Assembly (NCBI GenBank): GCA_942492375.1
Contig: CALOEL010000003.1
Coordinates: 124,001-188,000, forward strand
Length of the DNA: 64,000 nucleotides
Direction: 5' to 3'
Source: JAHEAO01 sp942492375
GTDB lineage: Bacteria; Pseudomonadota; Alphaproteobacteria; Rhodobacterales; Rhodobacteraceae
The notes below the pieces were generated by a model. The model saw only the letters and a program-made list of their open reading frames with translations, ran no database searches and was not told the DNA's origin. Positions 32,830 through 41,525 of this stretch are shown one piece after another. The number at the start of each line of letters is the position of its first letter. The stretch's first letter is position 1. A program made the position numbers and the translations under genes.

Positions 32830-34419
32830 TCAGCCCGCCAGCTCGCCCGCCAGCCCCCGGTCGATCAGCGCGATGCTCTCCTCGATCCCGTAAAGCGCGA
32901 TGAACCCGCCAAAGCGCGGTCCCTGGCTTGCCCCGATCAGCACCTCGTAAAGCGCCTTGAACCAGTCGCGCAGCGGCTCGAACCCGTGTTCCTTGCCGAC
33001 CGCGAAGACCATGGTCTGCAATTCCTCGGCATCCAGCCCGCCTTCCCAGCCTTTCAGCCGGTCCCGCAGATCCTGCATCGCCGCCCGCTCCTTGTCGTCC
33101 GGCAGCCGGAACTCCCGCTTGGGCTTCTCGAAATCGTGGTAATAGCGCACCGCGAAACCCGCCGCCGCATCCAGATCCGGATGAGTCTCGGGTGTCGCAT
33201 CGGGCGCATAGCGCTGAATGAAGCCCCACATCCGGCCCTTGTCCTCGGCCGCCGAAACCGCCGCCAGGTTCAGCAACATCGCGAACGGCACGACCATGTG
33301 CGACTTCGGCACATCGCCACCATGGATATGGAAGACCGGGTTCGCCAACCGTTGCGCGGTGTCCTGCTCGGCATAGGCTTTCAGCTGCTGGTGATACTCG
33401 TCCACCGCCTTCGGGATCACGTCGAACCACATCCGCTTCGCGGTCTTGGGCTTTTGATACATGAAATAGGACAGGCTCTCGGTCGAGGCATAGGTCAGCC
33501 ATTCGCCGATCGTCAGCCCGTTGCCCTTCGACTTCGAGATCTTGCCGCCCTCTTCATCCAGGAACAGCTCGTAGGTGAAGATCTCCGGCGGCCGCCCGCC
33601 CAGGATCGAGCAGATCTTCGAATAGATCGGCGTATTGGGCGCATGCTCCTTGCCGTAAGGCTCCCAATCCACGCCCAGCGCCGCCCAGCGGGCACCGAAA
33701 TCCGGCTTCCACTGCAGTTTCACATTACCGCCCGTGACCGGCAGCGTCCATTCCCGCCCGGTCTCGTCGTCGAAGGTCACGGTGCCCTCTTTTGCGTCGA
33801 CATGCTTGATCGGCACGTAAAGCACGCGGCCGGTCTCGGGATGGATCGGCAGGAAGATCGAATAGGTCTGCTGGCGTTCCTCGCGCAAGGATTCCAGCAT
33901 CACCGCCATCAGCTCGTCATAGCGCTCTGCGGCCTTCAGCAGCGTCTCGTCGAACCGGCCCGACAGGTAGAACTCCCGCGCCGAGTAGAATTCATAATCG
34001 AACCCGAACGTATCCAGGAACCGGCGAAGCATCGCGTTGTTATGGTGACCGAAACTCTCGTATTCGCCGAACGGGTCGGGCACGGATGTCAGGGGCTTCT
34101 GCAGATGCCCGGCCAGCATCTCGCGGTTCGGCACGTTGTCGGGGACCTTGCGCAAGCCGTCCATGTCGTCCGAGAAGCTGATCAGCTTCGTCGGAATGTC
34201 GGAAATCACCTCGAAGGCGCGGCGCACCATCGTCGTGCGCAACACCTCGCCGAAAGTGCCGATATGCGGCAGGCCGCTCGGGCCATAGCCGGTCTCGAAC
34301 AGCACGTAACCCTTCTCCGGCGGCGCGTTCTCATAGCGTTTCAGCACGCGGCGCGCTTCCTCGAAAGGCCAGGCTTTGGAGTTCATCGCGGCGTCGCGCA
34401 GATCGGACATGGCAAGCAT
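32830..34419 (-). CDS. lysK: Class I lysyl-tRNA synthetase
   Basis: 529-residue class I LysRS (unrelated to the common class II LysS). Rossmann signature PHIGTFGEVLRTTMV (HIGH) and KISKSKGNG (KMSKS) frame the catalytic domain; the C-terminal alpha-helical cage domain ends GGFIALYGIEESIALIDRGL. Class I LysRS is known in alphaproteobacteria and archaea. The start is either ATG 34419 (AGGAAAG just upstream) or ATG 34410 (MSDLRDAAM). Confidence 0.95.
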   Translation of the reverse strand: MLAMSDLRDAAMNSKAWPFEEARRVLKRYENAPPEKGYVLFETGYGPSGLPHIGTFGEVLRTTMVRRAFEVISDIPTKLISFSDDMDGLRKVPDNVPNREMLAGHLQKPLTSVPDPFGEYESFGHHNNAMLRRFLDTFGFDYEFYSAREFYLSGRFDETLLKAAERYDELMAVMLESLREERQQTYSIFLPIHPETGRVLYVPIKHVDAKEGTVTFDDETGREWTLPVTGGNVKLQWKPDFGARWAALGVDWEPYGKEHAPNTPIYSKICSILGGRPPEIFTYELFLDEEGGKISKSKGNGLTIGEWLTYASTESLSYFMYQKPKTAKRMWFDVIPKAVDEYHQQLKAYAEQDTAQRLANPVFHIHGGDVPKSHMVVPFAMLLNLAAVSAAEDKGRMWGFIQRYAPDATPETHPDLDAAAGFAVRYYHDFEKPKREFRLPDDKERAAMQDLRDRLKGWEGGLDAEELQTMVFAVGKEHGFEPLRDWFKALYEVLIGASQGPRFGGFIALYGIEESIALIDRGLAGELAG

Positions 34420-34528
34420 CTTTCCTGTGCCGGAACGCCCCTCGCGCCCCGATAAACACCGCTACCTATTGCCGGGGCCGCGCCGCGTCAATAATCTGCA
34501 TCGCAACATCCCCCGATAGGACAGGCAC

Positions 34529-34951
34529 GTGACAGATATCTCCCATTCCCTGACGCCCGAAGATTGCCTCGTGGCGATGATGATGGCCACCTCCGCCTCG
34601 GACGAGGAGATCCGGACCTCCGAACTGGTGACGATCGAGGCGATCGTGAATCACCTGCCGGTCTTCTCCGACTACGACACCGACCGGATCAAGTCGGTCT
34701 CGCAGACCGTGTTCGACCTCTTCTCGGAAGAGGACGGCCTCGACGCGCTCTTCGGGCTGATCCGCGACAACTTGCCCGAAAAGCTTCATGAGACCGCTTA
34801 TGCGCTGGCCTGCGACGTCGCCGCCTCGGACGGCAATCTGGGGGATTCCGAACTGCGCCTGCTCGAAGAGATCCGCTACGAGCTGAACATCGACCGGCTG
34901 CATGCCGCGGCGATCGAACGCGGCGCCCGCGCCCGCCACATGAAACTGTGA
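34529..34951 (+). CDS. TerB-family protein
   Basis: 140-residue all-helical TerB/DjlA-N-like domain: SLTPEDCLVAMMMATSASDEEIRTSELVTIEAIV and the repeated acidic motif ALACDVAASDGNLGDSELRLLEEI, which binds metal in relatives. GTG start at 34529. No other ter genes are present, so this is the common stand-alone chromosomal form rather than a tellurite operon. Confidence 0.88.
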   Translation: MTDISHSLTPEDCLVAMMMATSASDEEIRTSELVTIEAIVNHLPVFSDYDTDRIKSVSQTVFDLFSEEDGLDALFGLIRDNLPEKLHETAYALACDVAASDGNLGDSELRLLEEIRYELNIDRLHAAAIERGARARHMKL

Positions 34952-34970
34952 TCGCCCCTGCCGGGGCAAT

Positions 34971-35003
34971 GCCTCCGGCGGGGATATTTCCGGACAAATG
35001 ATG
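34971..35003 (-). repeat. Dispersed 33-bp repeat, copy 2 (inverted)
   Basis: Reverse complement of the element at 7862 with a few changes. Together with copy 3 it makes an inverted pair between convergent terB and dacB, where it may act as a bidirectional terminator (inference). Confidence 0.7.
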
Positions 35004-35021
35004 ACAGGCGGTCCGCCCTTG

Positions 35022-35054
35022 CTTCATTGTCTTGAAAATATCCTCGCCGAAGGC
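35022..35054 (+). repeat. Dispersed 33-bp repeat, copy 3
   Basis: Near-identical to 7862-7894 (core GAAAATATCC), 19 bp from the inverted copy 2. Confidence 0.7.
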
Positions 35055-35121
35055 CCGCGCTGCTGCGGACGCAGTCCGGCGCGGCGCGCGCAGTCTTGAC
35101 GCCGCAAGGCGTCTCGCTTTC

Positions 35122-36618
35122 TCAGACGTAAAGCTTCGTCCAGCGGTCGATCAGGCCGCCATGCACCCGCCGCGCCCGCGCGTTCCAGCCGCTCGCGCCG
35201 GCCGGGCGTTCGCGGTCGGCCACGGGGATCGCGGCGCGGCGGTCGAGATCGGCGGCGAAGATCGCGAAGACCAGGTGCCGCCCCGGCAGGCCGATGAAGC
35301 CAGCCAGGCCGCTGACGAAGTTCAGCGTCCCGGTCTTGGCACGGATCGCCGCCGGGTGGTCCGTCATCACATTGCCCTCGGTATCGCGCATCGGCACCGG
35401 CTTCAGGATCGTCGCCAGCGTGCTGTCCGGCCCCAGCCGGGTCAGCGCCCGCACCATGTCCGCGGCCGAGATCCGCGATCCGTCCCCCAGCCCCGAATGA
35501 TCCACGAAGACCGGATTCCGCAGCCCCAGCCGCTGCTCGGCCCACAGCGCCATCTCCGTCCCGGATTGCGCCAGGCTGGACCCCAGCCGGCCGCGCGCCG
35601 AGGTGGCCGACAGGCCGACGACCTCGGCCGTCAGGTTGGTCGAATAGAGCAGCATGTCCTTCAGCATCCGCTGCAGCGGAATGCTCCGCCGCTCGGCCAA
35701 TGTCACCGCGGGCAGCGGTCCCAGCACCGCTTCCGGCGCCGCCAGCACGATCCCGTGCGACCGCGCGAAGGTCTGCAGCACCTCGCCGGCATAGAGATCC
35801 GGCCGCCGCACCGGCAGCCACCGGCTGCCGCCCGCGCCCAGCGCAGAGCGTGCCACGGTCCAGTCCTCGACCCCGCCCTGGCTGGCATAGGTGTAGATCG
35901 GCGCCTTGCGGTCGGCCAGCCGCATCCGGGTCATCGCCACATTCGGCCGGTAGCTCCCGGACCGGGCATCCATCGTCACGTCATAGCTCTCGCCGGCGCG
36001 CTTCCATTCGAAATGCACCCGGTTGAAGTTCAGGTTCAGCCCCGACACCGCCGGATTGTAGCCAAGCTGGTCGGGCTGGCCGGGATCTATCGTCTCGATC
36101 CGCGGCAGCGCCCCGTCATGCACCAGGAACCGCCCCTTCACCTCGCGCAGTCCGGCGGCCTTCAGGGCGGCGGCAAGCTCGGCCAGCCCGTCGGTATCGA
36201 GCAGCGGGTCGCCGCCGCCGACCAGCACGAGATCGCCGTCGAGACGCCCGTCGACCAGCGGCCCGGTCGCCATGACCCGTGTCGCGAAGGCATGCGCCGG
36301 ACCCAGCGCCTCGAGCGCATATTGCGCGGTGATCGATTTCAGCACGCTCGCCGGCGGCAGTCCCAGCAGCGGATTGCGATGTTCCAGAAGCTGCCCGGTC
36401 CGCGCATCGGCGACCATGTAGCCCAGCCGGCCGCTCAGCCCGGCCTCGGCGCACAGCGCCTCGGCGTCGCGCCCGCGCGGCGCGCCGCCGCCCGAGGGCC
36501 GGGGCGCGGGGCGCAGCGATGCCGCGGGGGCGTCGGCCCAGGCCATCCGGCCCGCGCCGGCCAGCAGCCCGGCCATCACCGCCCGCCGCGAGATCACGTA
36601 TCGTGATTTGCCACTCAT
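35122..36618 (-). CDS. dacB: D-alanyl-D-alanine carboxypeptidase/endopeptidase (PBP4 type)
   Basis: 498-residue class C penicillin-binding protein that trims or cleaves peptidoglycan cross-links in the periplasm. Active-site motifs: SxxK in PPASVLKSITAQYAL (about 113), SxN in LLYSTNLTAEVVG, KTG in IRAKTGTLNFVSG. The large insertion between SxxK and SxN is typical of PBP4. N terminus SRRAVMAGLLAGAGRMAWA is a twin-arginine-type signal, unusual for this normally Sec-exported family. Confidence 0.93.
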   Translation of the reverse strand: MSGKSRYVISRRAVMAGLLAGAGRMAWADAPAASLRPAPRPSGGGAPRGRDAEALCAEAGLSGRLGYMVADARTGQLLEHRNPLLGLPPASVLKSITAQYALEALGPAHAFATRVMATGPLVDGRLDGDLVLVGGGDPLLDTDGLAELAAALKAAGLREVKGRFLVHDGALPRIETIDPGQPDQLGYNPAVSGLNLNFNRVHFEWKRAGESYDVTMDARSGSYRPNVAMTRMRLADRKAPIYTYASQGGVEDWTVARSALGAGGSRWLPVRRPDLYAGEVLQTFARSHGIVLAAPEAVLGPLPAVTLAERRSIPLQRMLKDMLLYSTNLTAEVVGLSATSARGRLGSSLAQSGTEMALWAEQRLGLRNPVFVDHSGLGDGSRISAADMVRALTRLGPDSTLATILKPVPMRDTEGNVMTDHPAAIRAKTGTLNFVSGLAGFIGLPGRHLVFAIFAADLDRRAAIPVADRERPAGASGWNARARRVHGGLIDRWTKLYV

Positions 36619-36842
36619 CGGACCAAGACTAAGCCTGTCCGCGCCCGGCCGACAAGTCTGCCGTCATGGCATTCCGCGAAAAACGCCCTGATCCCTTCGG
36701 GCGGATCTGGTCGAACGGCCGGCGGCGGCGATTTGCTGCTGAAGGATGTCTGCCCGCTCACGCAGTCGCACCGCATCGTGCTATGGTCGGGGGACCGGCG
36801 ACAGAGCGTGTCTGTGCCGAGGCTGGGCATGAGCAACCGAAG

Positions 36843-37505
36843 ATGATCAAGCGACTCGTACCGCCATCGCTGTTCCGGCATTTCTCGCGCCAGGCCGTTC
36901 GCGCCCACCAGAAGACCATCGGCAACATGATCAAGCTGCTTCCGCGGGTAAAGCTGCAGGAAATCCACATTGCGAACCTCAAGCCGCTCGTCGACAGGCA
37001 GGCGCTGCTCGCGCATCTGCCAAAGGCCGGGAATGTCTGCGAACTCGGCGTGAACGAAGGGGATTTTTCGGCCGATATCCTGCGGATCACCCGGCCGCGG
37101 ACTCTGAAACTGGTCGATCCATGGGACTCTCGGAGATATGGCGAGAAGAAGTACCAGGCCGTCGCGAAGCGGTTCTCGGCCGAAATCGCTTCCGGGCAGG
37201 TCGAGCTGTTGCGCGGCTATTCCACCGGGATCGGCCCGCAGATCGCCGACGGGTCTCTCGACTGGGTCTATGTGGATACGACACACAGCTACGAGCTGAC
37301 ACGCGACGAGTTGCGGCTCTACGCATCGAAACTTATACCCGGCGGCATCCTGGCCGGGCACGATTACCAGATGGGAAACTTCAGAAAGGGCATCGTCTAC
37401 GGGGTCATCGAAGCGGTGCAGGAATTCTGCGTCCGGGAGGACTGGGAATTCGTCTTCCTGACGATGGAGAGCGTCGCGCCGAGCTTCGGGATCCGGAAAC
37501 TCTAG
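36843..37505 (+). CDS. Class I SAM-dependent methyltransferase (Methyltransf_24 type)
   Basis: 220 residues. Motif I VCELGVNEGDFSADIL (about 61-76), the acidic loop LKLVDPWD, and WVYVDTTHSYELTRDEL, the metal-linked D-x-x-H pattern of this family, followed by PGGILAGHDY. Similar proteins modify sugars in surface polysaccharides or antibiotics. ATG 36843 was chosen because the upstream extension is not domain-like. Convergent with nadD. Confidence 0.83.
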   Translation: MIKRLVPPSLFRHFSRQAVRAHQKTIGNMIKLLPRVKLQEIHIANLKPLVDRQALLAHLPKAGNVCELGVNEGDFSADILRITRPRTLKLVDPWDSRRYGEKKYQAVAKRFSAEIASGQVELLRGYSTGIGPQIADGSLDWVYVDTTHSYELTRDELRLYASKLIPGGILAGHDYQMGNFRKGIVYGVIEAVQEFCVREDWEFVFLTMESVAPSFGIRKL

Positions 37506-37509
37506 GGCG

Positions 37510-38112
37510 CTATCTGTGCCAGTCCCCGGCGGCGCGGATCGCGGTCGACGACAGGTTGACCATCGGCAGGTTGATAAAGCACCAGACCGGCGGCGCACAG
37601 CGCGCCAGAAGCGGCGCCTCGCGCGCGCGCAGCCGGTAGCGCCGGTAGCGGTTCGCGGTCACCGACAGCCGTGCCGACAGCTGCTGGCCAGGCCGGGCAA
37701 GCACCCCCACCGGCACCGTCTCGATGATCCACTGCCAGTCCTGCCAGAGATGGAACTGCGCCAGATTGTCCGCCCCCATCAGCCAGACGAATCGGGTCGC
37801 GGGATACCGGCGTCTCAATGCGCGAAGCGTCTCGGCGGTATAGCGGGTCCCGGCCCGCGCCTCGAAATCGCTGACATGGATGCGCGGGTGATCGACCAGC
37901 GCCCGCGCCGCTGCCATCCGCCGGGCCAGCGGCGCCGGGCCCTCGGCCTTCAGCGGATTGCCGGGGCTGACCAGCCACCAGACCTGGTCCAGCCGGAACC
38001 GCTTCATCGCCTCCTGCGTGATATGCAGATGGCCGCGATGCGGCGGATCGAAGGATCCGCCAAGCAGGCCGATGGTCTGGCCGCGCAGCAGGGTGGCGGA
38101 ATCTCCGGTCAT
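37510..38112 (-). CDS. nadD: NadD, nicotinate-nucleotide adenylyltransferase
   Basis: 200-residue nucleotidyltransferase making deamido-NAD in NAD synthesis. Phosphate-binding motif IGLLGGSFDPPHRGHLHI (about 14-31), WWLVSPGNPLK, and the C-terminal SSTAIR (ISSTxIR-like). Stop is 5 bp from the convergent methyltransferase stop. Its 5' end faces the retron ncRNA region. Confidence 0.95.
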   Translation of the reverse strand: MTGDSATLLRGQTIGLLGGSFDPPHRGHLHITQEAMKRFRLDQVWWLVSPGNPLKAEGPAPLARRMAAARALVDHPRIHVSDFEARAGTRYTAETLRALRRRYPATRFVWLMGADNLAQFHLWQDWQWIIETVPVGVLARPGQQLSARLSVTANRYRRYRLRAREAPLLARCAPPVWCFINLPMVNLSSTAIRAAGDWHR

Positions 38113-38280
38113 ATGCCGCCTTTAGACGGAAATAGGCACGACCGCCAGCGACTGATGCCATGGCAAACCGCCTATCCGTATTCGACGCCGGCGTTGTGAT
38201 TGCCCGCCCGGCAGGTCCCGCAGGCTCGTCGTCCGGCGCCGCGCTTGACCCGGTCCCCGGTTTCCGTAACATCGCCGCCC

Positions 38281-38426
38281 GAAGCGGACCTCAAGATGCC
38301 GGGGCAATCCGGTTGGGCGGGGCTTCCCCTCCCGATATCAGCGAATCTGCACATTCGACGCATGACCGTGTCTGGGCTTCACCCAAGGGCGGGTCATGCA
38401 GGACCAGAGTGGTTGGGGTCCGCTTC
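38281..38426 (+). ncRNA. Putative retron msr-msd
   Basis: 146 nt directly before the reverse transcriptase. Outer arms a1 GAAGCGGACCTCAA (38281-38294) and a2 TTGGGGTCCGCTTC (38413-38426) pair over 14 bp with one G-U. A G follows a1 (38295), where retrons place the branching guanosine. Inside are GGGCGGGG/CCCCTCCC (38315-38333), CGAAT/ATTCG (38342-38357), and an 8-bp arm pair GCATGACC/GGTCATGC (38360-38399) enclosing TGGG/CCCA, a good msd stem. a2 ends 20 bp before the RT start. Structure is read by eye; msDNA production is inference. Confidence 0.72.
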
Positions 38427-38446
38427 AATCAGGGAAGGCGCAGGGG

Positions 38447-39733
38447 ATGAAGCTCCGCCAGCTGGCCACGATACTCGCCGCTTCTCTCTGCCAGCAGGAT
38501 TGGAACAGCGTCGAGATCCGGCGCCATCTGGCCGAGCGCCTGCCTGTCCGCCTGCGAAAGCTGGCGCTGCTGGTTACCGACGCATTGCTGGCCGAGTTTC
38601 CCGGCGGCGTCGCACCTGACCCCGGGCGGCTTTCCGCATTCCTGATCGCCGCTCCGCAGGCCCGACGTATCTGGAGCTTCATCCGGAAAACCGGACTGCA
38701 TCCGTCGTCGCCATTGACGAAGCCTCGGTTCCTGCCGGACCCGGCACTTGCCGATCTCGACCTGCCGCCGCTTACGACGACCGGCGAGCTGGCCGAGTGG
38801 CTGGGCATCACGCCCGACCAACTGACACGGTTCGCTGATCCGCTCGGGCTCTCCGCGCGATCCGACGCCCAGTTCGGCGCCCATTACCGTCACCACCTGC
38901 AGCCGAAATCGAACGGTACCCTGCGCCTGATCGAAGAGCCGAAACCATTCCTGAAGCGCCTGCAACGGGACCTGCTGGCGCGGATGCTGGACAAGGTTCC
39001 GCCGCATCCCGCCGCCACCGGGTTTTGCAAGGGAAGGTCCTGCATCACCGGCGCCGCCCGTCATGCCGGCGAACAGATGGTGATCTGCTTCGACCTTGCC
39101 GATTTCTTCCCGTCGATCACATCGACGCGGATCTACACGCTCTTCCGAACGCTCGGTTATCCCCGCCACACGGCCCGCGCGCTCAGCGGCCTCTCGACCG
39201 CGATAACCCCGCCCGTCATCCTGCGGACCAGGGGGCTGGCCGCCCGCGATCACCTGACCCAGCGCCACCTGCCGCAAGGCGCGCCCACTTCACCGGTGCT
39301 CGCCAACCTCGCGGCCTTTGTGCTGGATGCCCGCCTGTCCGGCCTCGCCCGGTCACTTGGCGCAACTTATACCCGCTACGCTGACGATCTGACCTTTTCC
39401 GGCGACCGCCACATCGCCAGCGTCCTGCATCGCGCCGTGCCAGAGGTCGTGACCGGCGAAGGCTTCCGCCTCAACCCCGCCAAGACCCGCACCGCCCATG
39501 CGCACCAGCGCCAGATCGTCACCGGACTTGTCGTCAACCAGCGGGTCAACACGCCCCGCGCGGAGTTCGACCGCCTCAAAGCCATCCTGCACCGTCTCGC
39601 CGACCCGGCCGACCCGCGCCGCGCCGATCCCGCCTTCCTCACGCAACTCTCCGGCCGGATCGACTGGCACGAACAGGTCAACCCCGCCCGCGGCCTGAAA
39701 CTGCGCCAGCGCCTCGCCGACGCGCTCCGCTGA
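38447..39733 (+). CDS. Retron-type reverse transcriptase
   Basis: 428 residues. An N-terminal extension (about 1-108) is followed by TTGELAEWLGITPDQL and the RT core: LRLIEEPKPFLKRLQ (RT1), TGFCKGRSCITGA (RT2), CFDLADFFPSI (RT3, first Asp), QGAPTSPVLANL (RT4), YTRYADDLTFSG (RT5, catalytic YADD at 311-314), and IVTGLVVNQRVNTPR (the VTG motif typical of retrons). It looks closest, from memory, to myxobacterial Mx162-like RTs. ATG 38447 has AGGGG upstream; an in-frame ATG at 38396 lies inside the msd and is rejected. No maturase or endonuclease domain, so not a group II intron. Confidence 0.9.
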   Translation: MKLRQLATILAASLCQQDWNSVEIRRHLAERLPVRLRKLALLVTDALLAEFPGGVAPDPGRLSAFLIAAPQARRIWSFIRKTGLHPSSPLTKPRFLPDPALADLDLPPLTTTGELAEWLGITPDQLTRFADPLGLSARSDAQFGAHYRHHLQPKSNGTLRLIEEPKPFLKRLQRDLLARMLDKVPPHPAATGFCKGRSCITGAARHAGEQMVICFDLADFFPSITSTRIYTLFRTLGYPRHTARALSGLSTAITPPVILRTRGLAARDHLTQRHLPQGAPTSPVLANLAAFVLDARLSGLARSLGATYTRYADDLTFSGDRHIASVLHRAVPEVVTGEGFRLNPAKTRTAHAHQRQIVTGLVVNQRVNTPRAEFDRLKAILHRLADPADPRRADPAFLTQLSGRIDWHEQVNPARGLKLRQRLADALR

Positions 39734-39798
39734 CGATTGCCCTTGCCCACCGTCTTGACTATCAGGACACCAAACCCTCAAACCGACGGAGCATCCGC

Positions 39799-41454
39799 AT
39801 GGCCAGCTACCAGTACGTCTACCACATGGATGGCGTGTCCAAGACCTATCCCGGCGGCAAGAAGGTGTTCGAGAACATCCGCCTGAACTTCCTGCCCGGC
39901 GTCAAGATCGGCGTCGTCGGCGTCAACGGCTCGGGCAAATCCACGCTGCTGAAGATCATGGCCGGCATGGACAAGGATTTCCAGGGCGAGGCCTGGGCCG
40001 CCGAGGGCGCGCATGTCGGCTACCTGCCGCAGGAACCGCATCTCGACCCCGCCCTCAATGTCCGCGAGAACGTCATGCTCGGCGTGGCGGAAAAGAAGGC
40101 GATCCTCGACCGCTACAACGAACTCGCGATGAACTATTCCGACGAGACCGCCGACGAGATGGCCAAGCTCCAGGACGAAATCGACGCCCAGAACCTCTGG
40201 GACCTCGACGCCCAGATCGACGTCTCGATGGAAGCCCTGCGCTGCCCCCCCGACGACGCCGATGTCGAAACCCTCTCGGGCGGCGAACGCCGGCGCGTCG
40301 CCCTCTGCAAGCTCCTCCTCGAAGCCCCCGACATGCTCTTGCTGGACGAACCCACCAACCATCTCGACGCCGAGACCATCGCCTGGCTGCAACAGCACCT
40401 GATGGACTACAAGGGCACGATCCTGATCGTCACCCATGACCGCTACTTCCTCGACAACATCACCTCCTGGATCCTCGAACTCGACCGCGGCCGCGGCATC
40501 CCCTACGAGGGCAACTATTCCAGCTGGCTGGAACAGAAGGCCAAGCGGCTGGAACAGGAAGCCCGCGAGGACAAGTCGAAATCCAAGACGCTGGAACGCG
40601 AACTCGCCTGGATCCGGCAGGGCGCAAAGGCGCGGCAGGCCAAGCAGAAGGCCCGGATCAACGCCTATAACGACCTTGCCGAACAGTCAGAGCGCGAGAA
40701 GATCGGCCGCGCCCAGATCATCATCCCGAACGGCCCCCGCCTTGGCCAGAAGGTCATCGAGGTCGAAAACCTCTCGAAACACATGGGCGACAAGCAACTG
40801 GTCGAGGACCTCTCCTTCGCCCTGCCCCCCGGCGGCATCGTCGGCGTGATCGGCCCGAACGGCGCGGGCAAGACCACGCTTTTCCGGATGCTCACCGGCC
40901 AGGAACAGCCCGACAATGGCAGCGTCGAATACGGCGACACAGTGAAACTCGCCTATGTCGACCAGTCCCGCGACGCGCTCGACCCCGCCAAGACCGTGTG
41001 GGAGGAAATCTCGGGCGGCGCCGAACTGATCCCGCTTGGCGACGCCGAGGTCAATTCCCGTGCCTATTGCGGCTCGTTCAACTTCAAGGGCGGCGACCAG
41101 CAGAAGAAGGTCGGCTTGCTGTCGGGCGGCGAACGCAACCGCGTCCACATGGCGAAACTTCTGAAAGAGGGCGGCAACGTCCTTCTCCTCGATGAACCCA
41201 CCAACGACCTTGACGTGGAAACCTTAAGGGCGCTTGAAGACGCCATCGAAAACTTCGCCGGCTGCGCCGTGATCATCTCCCACGACCGCTTCTTCCTCGA
41301 CCGCCTCTGCACCCACATCCTCGCCTTCGAGGGCGAGGCCCATGTCGAATGGTTCGAGGGTAACTTCGAGGATTACGAGGAAGACAAGAAGCGGCGGCTG
41401 GGGACGGATGCCGTCGAACCCAAACGCCTGAAACACAAGAAATTCAGCAGATAA
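39799..41454 (+). CDS. ettA: EttA, energy-dependent translational throttle (ABC-F)
   Basis: 551-residue ABC-F ATPase with two ABC domains. Walker A is GVNGSGKSTLL and GPNGAGKTTLF, signatures LSGGERRRVALCK and LSGGERNRVHMAK, Walker B LLLDEPTNHLD and LLLDEPTNDLD. The linker/arm region (about 235-310) is charged. It acts at the ribosomal E site, gating elongation by ADP/ATP ratio. The C terminus VEPKRLKHKKFSR is unusual in that a diverged second copy of it lies 75 bp downstream. A 13-bp inverted repeat spans the stop codon. Confidence 0.95.
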   Translation: MASYQYVYHMDGVSKTYPGGKKVFENIRLNFLPGVKIGVVGVNGSGKSTLLKIMAGMDKDFQGEAWAAEGAHVGYLPQEPHLDPALNVRENVMLGVAEKKAILDRYNELAMNYSDETADEMAKLQDEIDAQNLWDLDAQIDVSMEALRCPPDDADVETLSGGERRRVALCKLLLEAPDMLLLDEPTNHLDAETIAWLQQHLMDYKGTILIVTHDRYFLDNITSWILELDRGRGIPYEGNYSSWLEQKAKRLEQEAREDKSKSKTLERELAWIRQGAKARQAKQKARINAYNDLAEQSEREKIGRAQIIIPNGPRLGQKVIEVENLSKHMGDKQLVEDLSFALPPGGIVGVIGPNGAGKTTLFRMLTGQEQPDNGSVEYGDTVKLAYVDQSRDALDPAKTVWEEISGGAELIPLGDAEVNSRAYCGSFNFKGGDQQKKVGLLSGGERNRVHMAKLLKEGGNVLLLDEPTNDLDVETLRALEDAIENFAGCAVIISHDRFFLDRLCTHILAFEGEAHVEWFEGNFEDYEEDKKRRLGTDAVEPKRLKHKKFSR

Positions 41455-41467
41455 GCTGAATTTCTTG
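41436..41467 (+). terminator. Inverted repeat spanning the ettA stop codon
   Basis: CAAGAAATTCAGC (41436-41448) and GCTGAATTTCTTG (41455-41467), perfect 13-bp arms, loop AGATAA containing most of the stop. No T-run. It could be a terminator or the scar of an insertion or recombination event. Confidence 0.55.
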
Positions 41468-41525
41468 CGTGCGCGAAAGCGACTTTGCAAAGCAAAGTTG
41501 CGTGCGCACCCGGTTGAGGTTCTAT

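Noticed and set aside
34529..34951. Tellurite-resistance operon
   Set aside because: Only a stand-alone TerB-like gene; no terZ, terC or terD nearby.
38244..38295. Alternative hairpin CTTGA/TCAAG plus GGTCC/GGACC upstream of the RT
   Set aside because: It competes with the longer, better-paired 14-bp a1/a2 arms and does not enclose the msd stem; kept only as a possible alternative fold.
38396..38446. Upstream in-frame ATG extending the reverse transcriptase by 17 residues
   Set aside because: It lies within the msd stem and would make the ncRNA coding; ATG 38447 has an AGGGG site at proper distance.
38447..39733. Group II intron reverse transcriptase
   Set aside because: No maturase (domain X) or HNH domain and no intron-like boundaries; the VTG motif and upstream arms favour a retron.
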